Shown here: one piece after another, positions 16,014 to 25,340 of the stretch | Position numbering within the stretch: the stretch's first letter is position 1 | How the letters are laid out: the number at the start of each line of letters is the position of its first letter | NCBI GenBank assembly: GCA_045592985.1 | Contig: JAZNVU010000026.1 | Coordinates: 43,846 to 107,845, forward strand | DNA from: UMGS172 sp045592985 | GTDB lineage: Bacteria > Bacillota > Clostridia > Oscillospirales > Acutalibacteraceae | DNA: 64,000 bases | Reading direction: 5' to 3' | Notes under the pieces: model-generated | Told to the model about the DNA's origin: nothing | The model's input: the letters and a program-made list of their open reading frames with translations, nothing else | The model's database searches: none | Translations under genes and position numbers: made by a program

Positions 16014-16454
16014 TTAATTATTTTGCGAAGGTTTGCATTTTACAATTGCTTCGGTTATATCTGTCAACACAAGTTCCCCGTTTTGATTGTAGGCTTCTAT
16101 AGTAACTTCAACAATTCCGTTTTTTGAATTTCTGCGAACGGTGTTGGTTACCGTCGCCCTGCCGGTCAGCACATCCTCTGCAAAAACCGGTTTCATCCAT
16201 TCAATTTTGGTAGACTTGCCTGCAAGAAGTTCCTCTCCAAAAAAATCCACCTCAAGGTAATTCGCACATACCGACATAAAACTCATAACACCGGGTGCAA
16301 TAAGTTTGCCAAAAGGTGTTGACTTAGCGTATTCCTCATCCGTATGAAGAGGTATGTTATCGTACAATCGAGCAAAATCCAACATTTTTTGTTTATCTAT
16401 TACGGCAGGAGCAATTTCAACCGTCATTCCAAGTTCTATCTCATCAAAATACAT
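16014..16454 (-). CDS. MaoC-like (R)-specific hydratase
   Basis: 146 residues, single hot-dog domain. Hydratase motif FARLYDNIPLHTDEEYA with the catalytic Asp and His, followed by STPFGKLIAPG. Members hydrate trans-2-enoyl-CoA or act on similar thioesters. The window has no fatty-acid or PHA cluster, so the substrate is open. RBS AAGGTGA 5 nt from ATG. Downstream of a GNAT gene (10 bp) and tyrA in one operon. Confidence 0.82.
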   Translation of the reverse strand: MYFDEIELGMTVEIAPAVIDKQKMLDFARLYDNIPLHTDEEYAKSTPFGKLIAPGVMSFMSVCANYLEVDFFGEELLAGKSTKIEWMKPVFAEDVLTGRATVTNTVRRNSKNGIVEVTIEAYNQNGELVLTDITEAIVKCKPSQNN

Positions 16455-16464
16455 TTTTTCACCT

Positions 16465-16932
16465 TCATTTGAGTATCAATTCCATTCCAACTTTTTGAGG
16501 AACAAGACCTTGTGACTCATAAAACCTCATAGCCGAAGCATTACAACTCCATACATTGAGTGTCAGGTTATAGCATCCACTGTCCTTTGCAAATTGGACT
16601 GCCGCCTCGTAAAGTTCTTTGCCGATATGTTTCCCGCGCATGTTTTCGTCCACGCACAGGTCATCAATATACAAGGTCTTGATATCGGTGAGTACCGAGT
16701 TGTTAAGATGCTGTTGAAAAATGCAGAAGCAGTAGCCCACAACCTTGTCGTTTTCTTCAACCGAAACAAGTATCGGTCGCTGTTCGTCTTTTAAAATCAC
16801 TTTAAGTTCTTCGTCGGAGTACTTTCTGCCTATTTTGAAAATATCAGGTCTGCCGTTATGATGAACAAGGTCGACCTGCGACAGCAAATCACCGATTATG
16901 GGTATATCCTTTTCCGTTGCTCTTCGAATCAT
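16465..16932 (-). CDS. GNAT-family N-acetyltransferase
   Basis: 155 residues. Acetyl-CoA motif in MRGKHIGKELYEAAVQFA (R/Q-x-x-G-x-G/A type) following DDLCVDENM, then NLTLNVWSCNASAMRFYESQGL. Transfers acetyl to an amine; the target is unknown. Second gene of the tyrA-GNAT-maoC run, with 17 bp to tyrA and 10 bp to the hydratase. Confidence 0.85.
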   Translation of the reverse strand: MIRRATEKDIPIIGDLLSQVDLVHHNGRPDIFKIGRKYSDEELKVILKDEQRPILVSVEENDKVVGYCFCIFQQHLNNSVLTDIKTLYIDDLCVDENMRGKHIGKELYEAAVQFAKDSGCYNLTLNVWSCNASAMRFYESQGLVPQKVGMELILK

Positions 16933-16949
16933 GTTTTCCGTTTTGCTCC

Positions 16950-17807
16950 TTATTTTTTATCAAATAATGCTCTGCGCTCGGTAGAATGACGCATCATTTG
17001 CCTCATGCCGTCGATATCCTCATTTTCGAGCATTGTTTTTAACTCATTGAATTTGTCGATAAACAGATTCATCTGTTCCAACAACGCAGACTTGTTTGCA
17101 ACAAACAACTCGCTCCACATAAGGTCGTTTATTCGTGCAATTCTTGTAAGATCACGGAATGAGTCACCGGTGAACTTCTCCATATTTTCTTTGTCGTTGC
17201 ATGTCATCAATGTAATTGCGATACAGTGTGTCAATTGCGAGAGGAAACCTATCATTTCGTCGTGTTCCTCCGGTGAAAGCGTGGTTACATTAGAGAATCC
17301 GAGAAGCCTGCCGAGTTCCATACAAGTCTCAATCGCCTCAGGAGTGTTTTTATCGGTAGGTGTAACAATATAGTTTGCACCAAAGAACAGGTTATCAGTG
17401 CTGTTCTCAACACCTGACACCTCGCGGCCTGCCATTGGGTGAGCTGCAATAAACTCAACGTCCGGGCGAAGAATATCTTGAATTTTATACACAATACTGC
17501 CTTTAACGCCGGTTACATCGGTGATAAGTGCACCGCTTTTTAAAAGTCCCTGATTCTGTTCAATCCACTGCACAAAAACATGAGGGTAAAGTGCGAAAAT
17601 CACAAGGTCGGCCTCTTTTATAATTCGTTCATCGATGTCGACAGTTCCCTCATCAATTATATTTTCCCTAATAGCGTAGTCAATTGAACTGTGTTCCTTG
17701 GTAATTGCACTTATATGAAATCCATAACGTTTCAGCACCTTTGCGTAACTTCCACCCAAAAGTCCGAGACCTACTATCAGTATTTTTTTACTTACATCAA
17801 CTATCAT
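16950..17807 (-). CDS. tyrA: Prephenate dehydrogenase
   Basis: 285 residues. NAD-binding GLGLLGGSYAKVL at the N-terminus, then DVTGVKG, the substrate block FIAAHPMAGRE and FLSQLTHC. No chorismate mutase or ACT domain. Converts prephenate to 4-hydroxyphenylpyruvate for tyrosine. I chose ATG 17807 (MIVDVSKKILIVG) with AGAGG about 9 nt upstream; an open frame continues 25 codons further, but that stretch does not resemble the family. Confidence 0.88.
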   Translation of the reverse strand: MIVDVSKKILIVGLGLLGGSYAKVLKRYGFHISAITKEHSSIDYAIRENIIDEGTVDIDERIIKEADLVIFALYPHVFVQWIEQNQGLLKSGALITDVTGVKGSIVYKIQDILRPDVEFIAAHPMAGREVSGVENSTDNLFFGANYIVTPTDKNTPEAIETCMELGRLLGFSNVTTLSPEEHDEMIGFLSQLTHCIAITLMTCNDKENMEKFTGDSFRDLTRIARINDLMWSELFVANKSALLEQMNLFIDKFNELKTMLENEDIDGMRQMMRHSTERRALFDKK

Positions 17808-17895
17808 ATCACACATCCTCTGACTCAACCTATTTAAAACCGATGTTAGTCCTCGATATTTCGAACTTATCAACTCAAACAAAAATTGTTAAATA

Positions 17896-17923
17896 ATTAT
17901 ATCACAAAAGCCCTTTAGAAACA
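17896..17923 (-). promoter_or_regulatory. Probable tyrA promoter
   Basis: -10 TATAAT (17896-17901) with a weaker -35 TTGTTT (17918-17923), spacer 16. The -35 lies inside the loop of the dnaJ terminator. The leader is about 80 nt with no attenuator visible. Confidence 0.5.
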
Positions 17924-17939
17924 AGTCCAAAGGGCTTTT
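17906..17939 (-). terminator. Terminator of the heat-shock operon
   Basis: AAAAGCCCTTT / AAAGGGCTTTT stem (11 bp) with a 12-nt loop, directly after the dnaJ stop; the T run is short. Confidence 0.75.
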
Positions 17940-17940
17940 T

Positions 17941-19092
17941 TTAATCTTTAAAAAATTCTTTAACCTTATCAAAGAAACTTTTTCGGGTTTTATAGCAGTT
18001 ATCGTCGGTTGTATCTTCAAACTGCTTAAGCAAATCTTTTTGCTTATTGTTAAGGTTTTTGGGTACCTCGACCTGAATTTTAACATATTGGTCGCCGCGA
18101 CCCGAATAGCGAAGTCGCTGAATACCCTTGCCTTTGAGTTTAAATTCGTCACCCGGTTGAGTTCCCTCGTGAATAGTAAATTTAACCTTACCGTCCAAGG
18201 TAGGAACAACAATATCGGCACCTAAAGCCGCTTGGGTAAATGTTACAGGAATCTCACAGAAAACATCGAATCCGTCACGCTCAAAAATAGGATGCGGACG
18301 AACACCGATATTGACGTTAAGGTCACCTGCAGGACCGCCGTTAACACCCATATCACCTGCTCCTGCCACGCGGATATACTGTCCGTCATCGACACCTGCA
18401 GGAATGTTTATTTCTCGCTCGGTAGTATGTCTTATTCTGCCTTTGCCATTACAGGTTTTACACGGATGTTCGATATGCTTACCTGTACCGCGACAGTTAT
18501 CGCAAGCACGTTGGGTCTGCATTTGACCGAAAGGTGTACGCTGAACAACATTTATTCTTCCGGTACCGTGACAGGTAGGACACGAAGTGGGTTTTGTGCC
18601 TTTTTCAGCACCGCTTCCCCCACACTCATCACAGTTTTCTATACGGGTAACCTTTATCTTTTTGGCACAGCCTTTTGCCGCTTCTTCAAAACTCAAAACC
18701 ACCGATGCGGAAGTATCATTACCGCGTCTTGGAGCGTTAGGGTCGGCTCTTCTGCCACCGCCGAAACCACCGCCGAAGAAACTTCCGAAAATATCGCCAA
18801 GGTCACCAAAATCGGCACCGCCGAAGCCACCAAAACCACTGCCACCGCCTGCTCCGAAGTTAGGGTCAACTCCGGCATGGCCAAACTGGTCATAACGGGC
18901 TTTTTTATCGTTATCCGACAGCACCTCGTAAGCCTCGTTTACTTCTTTGAAGTTCTTTTCGGCTTCTGCATCACCGGGATGCAGGTCGGGATGGTATTTT
19001 TTAGCCATTTTGCGGTAGGCTTTTTTTATCTCGTCTTCACCGGCACTGCGGTCAACACCAAGCACTTCATAATAATCTTTTTTATCTGCCAA
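17941..19092 (-). CDS. dnaJ: Chaperone protein DnaJ
   Basis: 383 residues. J-domain with HPD (KYHPDLHPGD), Gly/Phe-rich linker, four zinc-binding repeats (CDECGGSG, CPTCHGTG, CDNCRGTG, CKTCNGKG) and the C-terminal substrate domain. Stimulates DnaK ATPase and hands over clients. Last gene of hrcA-grpE-dnaK-dnaJ; 72 bp from dnaK with a hairpin between. Confidence 0.97.
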   Translation of the reverse strand: MADKKDYYEVLGVDRSAGEDEIKKAYRKMAKKYHPDLHPGDAEAEKNFKEVNEAYEVLSDNDKKARYDQFGHAGVDPNFGAGGGSGFGGFGGADFGDLGDIFGSFFGGGFGGGRRADPNAPRRGNDTSASVVLSFEEAAKGCAKKIKVTRIENCDECGGSGAEKGTKPTSCPTCHGTGRINVVQRTPFGQMQTQRACDNCRGTGKHIEHPCKTCNGKGRIRHTTEREINIPAGVDDGQYIRVAGAGDMGVNGGPAGDLNVNIGVRPHPIFERDGFDVFCEIPVTFTQAALGADIVVPTLDGKVKFTIHEGTQPGDEFKLKGKGIQRLRYSGRGDQYVKIQVEVPKNLNNKQKDLLKQFEDTTDDNCYKTRKSFFDKVKEFFKD

Positions 19093-19125
19093 GTGCTTAT
19101 CCTCCTAAACAATATGTATGGATAC

Positions 19126-19152
19126 GGACGGGCATCGGTTGGATACCCGTCC
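19126..19152 (-). other. Hairpin between dnaK and dnaJ
   Basis: GGACGGG / CCCGTCC stem with a 13-nt loop and no T-tract. Placed to limit or stabilise the transcript between dnaK and dnaJ rather than to stop it. Confidence 0.5.
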
Positions 19153-19164
19153 AATGGTTAATAA

Positions 19165-21009
19165 TTATTTCTTTGTGTCGTCAACGTCGGTGAAATCTGC
19201 GTCGTAAACGTTATCGTTGTTTCCTTGAGGGTTACCGCCCATATCGGGGGCACCCTGTGCGGCACCTGCGGCTTCCTGAGCAGCCTTATATACCTTTTCG
19301 GATACAGCGTAGACCTTCTTCTGAAGTTCGTCAGTCTTCTGCTTAATTGCCTCGGTATCGGTACCTTTTAATGCCTCTTTAAGAGCATCTGCGGCACCTT
19401 GAAGGTCAGTCTTTTCACTCTCGTCAAGTTTATCGCCAAAGTCGGCAATGGTCTTTTCGGTAGTGTATACAAGTTGGTCAGCATTATTGCGAAGATCGGC
19501 TTCCTCACGGCGCTTCTTATCCTCTGCGGCATACTGCTCAGCCTCTTTAACAGCCTTATCGATGTCGTCTTTTGACATATTGGTGCTGGAAGTAATGGTA
19601 ATAGACTGCTCTTTACCCGTACCTAAATCCTTTGCCGATACGTTTACAATGCCGTTAGCATCGATATCGAATGAAACCTCAATCTGAGGAATTCCGCGAG
19701 GTGCAGGAGCAATACCGTCAAGGTGGAATACACCAAGGGTCTTATTATCCTGTGCAAATTCTCTTTCACCCTGCAAAACGTGAACCTCAACCGAGGTCTG
19801 ACCGTCAGCAGCAGTAGAGAAAATCTGGCTCTTTTTAGTAGGAATAGTAGTATTACGCTCGATAACCTTGGTGCAAACATGACCCATGGTTTCGATACCG
19901 AGTGACAACGGAGTAACGTCGAGAAGGAGAAGACCCTTAACGTCGCCGCCAAGAACACCACCCTGCAAAGCAGCGCCCAATGCTACGCACTCGTCGGGGT
20001 TAATACCCTTGAAGGGTTCGTGACCGATAAGTTTCTTAACGGCTTCCTGAACGGCAGGAATACGGCTTGAACCACCAACCATGAGAACTTTATTAATATC
20101 GGAAGTAGAAAGTCCGGAGTCAGAAAGTGCCTGACGAACGGGACCCATAGTAGCCTCAACAAGGTCTGCAGTAAGTTCGTTGAACTTGGCTCTTGTGAGG
20201 GTTCCCTCATAGTGCTTAGGACCGGTAGCATCAACAGTGATAAAGGGAAGATTGATATCAGCAGTGGTCATACCCGAAAGGTCAATCTTAGCCTTTTCGG
20301 CAGCCTCTTTAATTCTCTGCATAGCCATCTTATCGCCCGACAAATCAATGCCGTTCTGTGCCTTAAAGTCGGCTACAATCCAATCCATGACACGTTTGTC
20401 AAAGTCGTCACCGCCAAGACGGTTGTTACCGGCGGTTGCAAGAACTTCCTGAACGCCGTCACCCATTTCGATAATCGAAACGTCGAAAGTACCGCCACCC
20501 AAGTCATAAACCATAACCTTCTGGTCTTCTTCTTTATCAACACCGAAAGCCAATGCTGCTGCGGTAGGCTCGTTAATGATACGCTTTACATCAAGACCTG
20601 CAATTTTACCTGCATCCTTGGTTGCCTGACGCTGAGCGTCGGTAAAGTAAGCAGGAACAGTAATAACAGCCTCAGTTACAGTTGTGCCGAGATAAGCCTC
20701 TGCATCGGCTTTAAGTTTCTGCAAAATAACTGCCGAAATTTCCTGCGGGGTATACTTCTTGCCGTCGATATCAACGGTGTAAGCAGTACCCATTTCTCTT
20801 TTAATAGAGATAACGGTGCGGTCGGGGTTGGTGATAGCCTGACGCTTTGCAACCTGACCCACCATTCTTTCGCCTGCTTTACTGAAAGCAACAACCGAAG
20901 GGGTTGTTCTGCCACCTTCAGCGTTAGGGATAACAACGGCTTCGCCGCCTTCCATAACTGCTACGCAGGAGTTAGTTGTACCTAAGTCTATTCCTATAAT
21001 TTTTCCCAT
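19165..21009 (-). CDS. dnaK: Chaperone protein DnaK (Hsp70)
   Basis: 614 residues. ATPase domain with GIDLGTTNSCVAV at the N-terminus, VYDLGGGTFDVSI and VGGSSRIPAVQ; substrate domain DVTPLSLGIETMG and lid; C-terminal tail ending in acidic residues (DADFTDVDDTKK). Length is standard for Gram-positive DnaK. Central chaperone of the operon; RBS GGAGG before ATG. Confidence 0.98.
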   Translation of the reverse strand: MGKIIGIDLGTTNSCVAVMEGGEAVVIPNAEGGRTTPSVVAFSKAGERMVGQVAKRQAITNPDRTVISIKREMGTAYTVDIDGKKYTPQEISAVILQKLKADAEAYLGTTVTEAVITVPAYFTDAQRQATKDAGKIAGLDVKRIINEPTAAALAFGVDKEEDQKVMVYDLGGGTFDVSIIEMGDGVQEVLATAGNNRLGGDDFDKRVMDWIVADFKAQNGIDLSGDKMAMQRIKEAAEKAKIDLSGMTTADINLPFITVDATGPKHYEGTLTRAKFNELTADLVEATMGPVRQALSDSGLSTSDINKVLMVGGSSRIPAVQEAVKKLIGHEPFKGINPDECVALGAALQGGVLGGDVKGLLLLDVTPLSLGIETMGHVCTKVIERNTTIPTKKSQIFSTAADGQTSVEVHVLQGEREFAQDNKTLGVFHLDGIAPAPRGIPQIEVSFDIDANGIVNVSAKDLGTGKEQSITITSSTNMSKDDIDKAVKEAEQYAAEDKKRREEADLRNNADQLVYTTEKTIADFGDKLDESEKTDLQGAADALKEALKGTDTEAIKQKTDELQKKVYAVSEKVYKAAQEAAGAAQGAPDMGGNPQGNNDNVYDADFTDVDDTKK

Positions 21010-21043
21010 AATAAATTCCTCCGAATTCTATATATATTATTTG

Positions 21044-21577
21044 TTAATTGGCAACCGAAACCATCGCAGGACGGATAACTGTGTCGCCTATTTTATAACC
21101 TTTTTGAAGCACCTGGCTTATTACGTTCTCGCCTAGATTTTCATCCTCGACATGCATAACAGCCTCGTGCAGATTGGGGTCAAATTTGTCCCCTACCTTG
21201 CCTATCTCTACCATACCGAGTTCATGCACTGCATCGGTCAGCATTTTGACAGTAAGTTCAACACCCTTTGCGTAATCAGGGCTTTCCTTGTCGGCAGCAT
21301 TGGCACGGTCGACATTGTCAAACACAGGCAAAAGTTTTTTTAGCATCCCAGCCTTGGTATACTCAGCGGCGGTAATGCTGTTCTCCTGAGTGCGGCGTTT
21401 GTAATTATCAAATTCAGCCGCCGTACGGAGAAGTAAATCCTTTTGCTCGGCAAGTTCTTTTTTAAGTTTTTCGATTTCTGCCGATTTTGCATCGGTTTTC
21501 TTTTTAGGTTTTTTATCGGGAGTTGCGGTATCCGCCTTCTCTTCGGCGTCATTTACCTTTACGTCCTTTTCTTCCAA
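21044..21577 (-). CDS. grpE: Nucleotide exchange factor GrpE
   Basis: 177 residues. Acidic/lysine-rich start, long coiled coil (LKKELAEQKDLLLRTAAEFDNYKRRTQ), then the beta domain ending GYKIGDTVIRPAMVSVAN, the family signature. Releases ADP from DnaK. Between hrcA and dnaK with short gaps. Confidence 0.95.
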   Translation of the reverse strand: MEEKDVKVNDAEEKADTATPDKKPKKKTDAKSAEIEKLKKELAEQKDLLLRTAAEFDNYKRRTQENSITAAEYTKAGMLKKLLPVFDNVDRANAADKESPDYAKGVELTVKMLTDAVHELGMVEIGKVGDKFDPNLHEAVMHVEDENLGENVISQVLQKGYKIGDTVIRPAMVSVAN

Positions 21578-21607
21578 CTCTCGTCATCCTTTCTACAATA
21601 TATTATA

Positions 21608-22642
21608 TCATTCCTCAAGGTCATTTATAGCCTGAGTCATGACCGAACCGAGCTTAGAGGCAAAATACTCAACACTTGGTATTATTTGTTCGTAAGCCAT
21701 TCGGGTAGGCCCTAAAACGCCGATTCTTCCGACATCCTGACCGCCAAGACTGTATTTGGCAACAACCATATTAGACGGTTTAAGTTCTTCTATTCCGGTT
21801 TTATCGCCATATACAATTTCTATGTTGTCATTAGTACCTGCAAGTAGTGAAAATATAATTTCCTGTTCGGCAAGCAATCGCAAAATTGCCCTTGCTTCAT
21901 AATCGTTGCGATAGCACTTCATCAAATTAGACTCACCTTTTACGGTTATAGTCTTGGCACCCAAATCTTCCACCATTTCAAAAACGCTGGACAAAAGCGG
22001 AGTTAAAAACAACGAAAATCCGCCGCATTTAGCCACAAGTGACTGCAAGTATGGAGGTGTGAAACGCGAAAGTTCGGTCCCGATTACATCGACAGCACAA
22101 AGGCGGTCAAAATAATTTAAAACCTCGGGTGATAAACCAAATGTGCATCGACATATACGGCTTCTTGCCAAACCGTCAGAGGTAATAAGCAAAATAAGAA
22201 CGGTTTTTCTGCCCATGGGCAAAATTTCTACTCGCCTTACATACGTTTCATCCCGTGTCACGGTTGCCATAATTGCGGGATACCCCGTAAGGTCAGACAA
22301 AACTTCACCTGCGAGCGAAGCAAGGTTTTCAGGGTCCTTAGCGGCATCAGAAAGCAGTTTATCAATAATCACCTTTAAGTCGGGTGTTACCTCTCGGCGG
22401 TTCATCAACTTTGCAAAGTAAAAGTCGTACCCTGCACTTGTGGGTCTTCTTCCGGCAGATGTATGCGGTTGCTCCAAAAAGCCAAGTTCACAAAGTTCGC
22501 TCATTTCATTGCGAAGTGTGGCAGACGAAACATTAAGACCCGACAACTCTATCAATGTCTTAGAGCCTATCGGTTCGCCCGTTTTTATATAATTTTTAAT
22601 GACTGTACCGAGTATTATTTTCTTTCTATCGCTTATTTCCAC
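21608..22642 (-). CDS. hrcA: Heat-inducible transcription repressor HrcA
   Basis: 344 residues, normal HrcA length. N-terminal winged helix (ISDRKKIILGTVIKNYIKTGEPIGSKTL), GFLEQPHTSAGRRPTSAGY, GAF-like middle, and C-terminal GVLGPTRMAYEQIIPSVEYF. Start is GTG at 22642 with AGGTGG 7-8 nt upstream; the open frame continues upstream into the CIRCE and promoter, which excludes an earlier start. Binds CIRCE to repress its own operon. Confidence 0.95.
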   Translation of the reverse strand: MEISDRKKIILGTVIKNYIKTGEPIGSKTLIELSGLNVSSATLRNEMSELCELGFLEQPHTSAGRRPTSAGYDFYFAKLMNRREVTPDLKVIIDKLLSDAAKDPENLASLAGEVLSDLTGYPAIMATVTRDETYVRRVEILPMGRKTVLILLITSDGLARSRICRCTFGLSPEVLNYFDRLCAVDVIGTELSRFTPPYLQSLVAKCGGFSLFLTPLLSSVFEMVEDLGAKTITVKGESNLMKCYRNDYEARAILRLLAEQEIIFSLLAGTNDNIEIVYGDKTGIEELKPSNMVVAKYSLGGQDVGRIGVLGPTRMAYEQIIPSVEYFASKLGSVMTQAINDLEE

Positions 22643-22656
22643 CTGTTCACCACCTT

Positions 22657-22683
22657 TTAGCACTCGCGCTCTTAGAGTGCTAA
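22657..22683. promoter_or_regulatory. CIRCE operator
   Basis: TTAGCACTC-N9-GAGTGCTAA, a perfect match to the HrcA operator consensus including the 9-bp spacer, 14 bp before the hrcA start codon. Confidence 0.98.
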
Positions 22684-22688
22684 CTATC

Positions 22689-22719
22689 ATTATATTACCA
22701 CATTTTTTTCCTTTGTCAA
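22689..22719 (-). promoter_or_regulatory. Sigma-A promoter of hrcA-grpE-dnaK-dnaJ
   Basis: -35 TTGACA (22714-22719). The -10 is TAATAT (22692-22697, spacer 16), or TATAAT (22689-22694, spacer 19). The CIRCE lies immediately downstream at the transcription start. Confidence 0.88.
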
Positions 22720-22772
22720 TAGTTTTTACCAAATTTTTAAAAATATTTTTTGACTTTCTCTGACCTTTCAAT

Positions 22773-22807
22773 AAAAAAACTATGCATCCGTCGGATGCAT
22801 AGTTTTA
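22773..22807 (-). terminator. Terminator after LRR gene
   Basis: 11-bp stem ACTATGCATCC / GGATGCATAGT, loop GTC, extended by AAA/TTT. It ends the LRR transcript before the heat-shock promoter. Confidence 0.9.
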
Positions 22808-22808
22808 A

Positions 22809-23813
22809 TCATTTCTTTTTCTTTTTCAACACAACAATTGTTATTATAGCACCTGCGATAAGCACCGCCGCTACTGACACTACAATAATTATAATTGTTA
22901 TATCGGTCGGCGGCTCTGTACTACCGTCGTCAATATTATTATTTTGGTTATTATCGGCACCTTCTTGCACATTTGAAGTGTGTTTCCACTCCACTTTGCC
23001 CAATTGGTCATTGCCCGCTTTTAATTGTATCAAATCATATTTTTGTTGAGTACCGCCGTAACATATATCCGACAGTTTCGTACAATTTAAAAATGCATTA
23101 ACTTCAACCAATTCCAGTTCATCCGAAAGGCTGATTTTTTCAAGCGATATACAATCGTAAAATGCACAACGTGATATTTCAGACACCGACAAATCAATTT
23201 CTTTAAGATTCTTACAACCGTGGAAAGCACTTATGCCTATCTTTTTAAGACTTCCCGTAACTTTGCAAAGTTCCGTACAACCGAAAAAGCAGAGGTTGCC
23301 TATTTTTTTGCAATATTCCGGTATCACGATTTCCTTAAGGCTTGAGCAACCCAAGAAGGCATAATTTTCGATGCTTTCAACACTATCAGGAATATTAATT
23401 TGTTTTAAATTTGAACAACCCGAAAACGCTTCAGAACCTATAATGGTTATCTCGTCCGGCAAAACAACATTTTCAAGTGATTCGCATCCGTAGAAAGCGG
23501 CACGTCTAATATTGTTTATACTGTTTGGAAGAACAATTGATGTTAACTTCTTGCAATTACGAAACGCACCAACACCAATATCAGTAACCCCATCTTCTAC
23601 GATAAGTTCAGTTATGTCGGTCCCCCACGGCAATTCTTCATTAAAATAGTCACCCATATTCCCTGCACCGCTAATCGTAAGTACCGTACTGTCAAGCGAC
23701 CACTCGCAACCGACACTAATACCACTTGTGGCGGCTTCGACTTTTGTTGACGTACACAACGCAAACGAGCACATAAAAACGACAGCCAAAAAGACCGATA
23801 TGAGTTTTTTCAT
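22809..23813 (-). CDS. BspA-type leucine-rich repeat surface protein
   Basis: 334 residues. Signal peptide (KKLISVFLAVVFMCSFALC), about eight BspA/LRR_5 repeats (pattern IGxxAFxGCxxLxxIxIPxSV), a Pro/Asn-rich linker, then a C-terminal membrane helix followed by KKKKK. This indicates a cell-surface protein anchored by its C-terminus, not a sortase substrate (no LPXTG). Start ATG 23813 with GGAGG 5 nt upstream. Such proteins mediate adhesion in other gut and oral bacteria; the ligand here is unknown. Lies 21 bp after uxaC, probably by chance. Confidence 0.88.
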   Translation of the reverse strand: MKKLISVFLAVVFMCSFALCTSTKVEAATSGISVGCEWSLDSTVLTISGAGNMGDYFNEELPWGTDITELIVEDGVTDIGVGAFRNCKKLTSIVLPNSINNIRRAAFYGCESLENVVLPDEITIIGSEAFSGCSNLKQINIPDSVESIENYAFLGCSSLKEIVIPEYCKKIGNLCFFGCTELCKVTGSLKKIGISAFHGCKNLKEIDLSVSEISRCAFYDCISLEKISLSDELELVEVNAFLNCTKLSDICYGGTQQKYDLIQLKAGNDQLGKVEWKHTSNVQEGADNNQNNNIDDGSTEPPTDITIIIIVVSVAAVLIAGAIITIVVLKKKKK

Positions 23814-23834
23814 ATAAACCTCCGTCAAATTTTA

Positions 23835-25232
23835 TTAAAACCCAAAATATGCTTTGGCGTTTTTGTAGCACACTCCTTCAACGATTTCACGAAGGGCTTT
23901 TTCGTCATAGGGATATTCACCGTTTTCTATCCACTCGCCCAAAACATTACAGAATATTCTTCTGAAATACTCGTGACGGGTATAGGAAAGGAAACTTCTT
24001 GAATCGGTAAGCATACCAACAAAGTTGCCCAAAATGGACAGGTTTGCAAGTGATGTAATTTGTGCTTCCATACCTGTTTTGGTATCGTTAAACCACCATG
24101 CCGAGCCGTGTTGTATCTTGCCTTTTGCCTCGGTTCCCTGGAAACTGCCTATAATGGTATCAAGCAGTTCATTATCGCCGGGATTGAGCGAGTAAAGGAT
24201 AACCTTAGGCATTGCGGCATTTTCATAGAATGCATTGAGCAATTTTGCTATTGCTTCACAGCAACCACGGGTTGAGATAACGTCAAATCCCATATCAGGA
24301 CCCTTTAATCTGAACACCGACTCGTTTATATTACGCATGGTACCGTAATGAATCTGCATTGCCCAACCACGCTTAGTATATTCCTCTGCAAAGAAAATAA
24401 GAAGATTTGTTTTATACTTCTCCATTTCCTCTTCGGTAACCGGCTTGCCCGACATTGCCTTTTTGAAAATCTTATTAACCTCAGCCTCGGTTGCTTCAGC
24501 ATAAACAACGTAGTCAAGACCATGGTCGGCAGCCTTACAGCCCATTTCCTCAAACAAATCAAGCCTCTTTACCATAGCCTCTTTAAGCTCGGTAGCAGAG
24601 TTAACGCTAACGTTACACTTTTTGCAGAAATCAAGAATATACTCCTTAAAACCTGCCTTTTCGATATTAACCGCCTTATCAGGACGGAATGACGGAACAA
24701 CTTTGGTTTTAAAGGTTTCGTCCTCTTTAATCTTTTTATGCCATTCAAGAGAATCGGCTGGGTCATCGGTAGTGCCTATAACCTCAACATTGGATTTTTC
24801 GATAAGACCTCTTACCGACATTCCCTCTTCTTTAAGTTTGGCGTTGCAAAGATTCCAAACTTCTTCGGCGGTATCGGCATTAAGCACACCGTCATAACCG
24901 AAATAACGTTTGAGTTCCAAATGGGTCCAATGATACATCGGGTTTCCGATCGCCTTAGGCAACGCCTCGGCAAATCTCTGGAATTTTGTGCGATTATCGG
25001 CTTCCCCGGTAATTTCGTTCTCGGAAACACCGTTGCTCCTAATCAATCTCCACTTATAGTGGTCACCGCCAAGCCAAGCCTCGGTTATATCAGCAAACAC
25101 ATGGTCCTCATATATCTCCTTAGGATTAATATGACAATGATAGTCAATTATTGGAAGGTCCTTGCCCATTTCATAAAGTTTCTCTGCTGTTTGGCTTTTC
25201 AACAAAAACTTTTCATCCATAAAAGGTTTCAT
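23835..25232 (-). CDS. uxaC: Glucuronate isomerase
   Basis: 465 residues, amidohydrolase superfamily. Starts with the family block FLLKSQTAEKLYE and DYHCHINPKEIYEDH (metal histidines), then NPMYHWTHLELKRYFG and DSRSFLSYTRHEYFRRIFC near the C-terminus. Converts D-glucuronate to D-fructuronate (and galacturonate to tagaturonate), first step of the hexuronate pathway completed by uxuB, uxuA, kdgK and eda elsewhere in the window. RBS AGGAG before ATG. Confidence 0.96.
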   Translation of the reverse strand: MKPFMDEKFLLKSQTAEKLYEMGKDLPIIDYHCHINPKEIYEDHVFADITEAWLGGDHYKWRLIRSNGVSENEITGEADNRTKFQRFAEALPKAIGNPMYHWTHLELKRYFGYDGVLNADTAEEVWNLCNAKLKEEGMSVRGLIEKSNVEVIGTTDDPADSLEWHKKIKEDETFKTKVVPSFRPDKAVNIEKAGFKEYILDFCKKCNVSVNSATELKEAMVKRLDLFEEMGCKAADHGLDYVVYAEATEAEVNKIFKKAMSGKPVTEEEMEKYKTNLLIFFAEEYTKRGWAMQIHYGTMRNINESVFRLKGPDMGFDVISTRGCCEAIAKLLNAFYENAAMPKVILYSLNPGDNELLDTIIGSFQGTEAKGKIQHGSAWWFNDTKTGMEAQITSLANLSILGNFVGMLTDSRSFLSYTRHEYFRRIFCNVLGEWIENGEYPYDEKALREIVEGVCYKNAKAYFGF

Positions 25233-25258
25233 ATTACCGCTCCTATTTGTTTTTTATA

Positions 25259-25287
25259 ATTATATAGTACTTGGAACCTTTTTGCAA
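25259..25287 (-). promoter_or_regulatory. uxaC promoter
   Basis: -35 TTGCAA (25282-25287), -10 TATAAT (25259-25264), 17-bp spacer. The -35 is itself part of a TTTGCAAT element shared with the araC-uxuA region. Confidence 0.75.
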
Positions 25288-25340
25288 TAATTCAAGTCAA
25301 AAACATATAAACTTTGCTTATATTAACAAACTTGCATGAG

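Noticed and set aside
16950..17882. Longer tyrA starting 25 codons upstream
   Set aside because: The extra residues are unlike the family, and the AGAGG ribosome site lies just before the shorter start.
18232..19161. Long open frame (309 codons) on the plus strand opposite dnaJ
   Set aside because: It lies fully antisense to the conserved DnaJ coding sequence and its translation has no recognisable domain; a codon-bias shadow.
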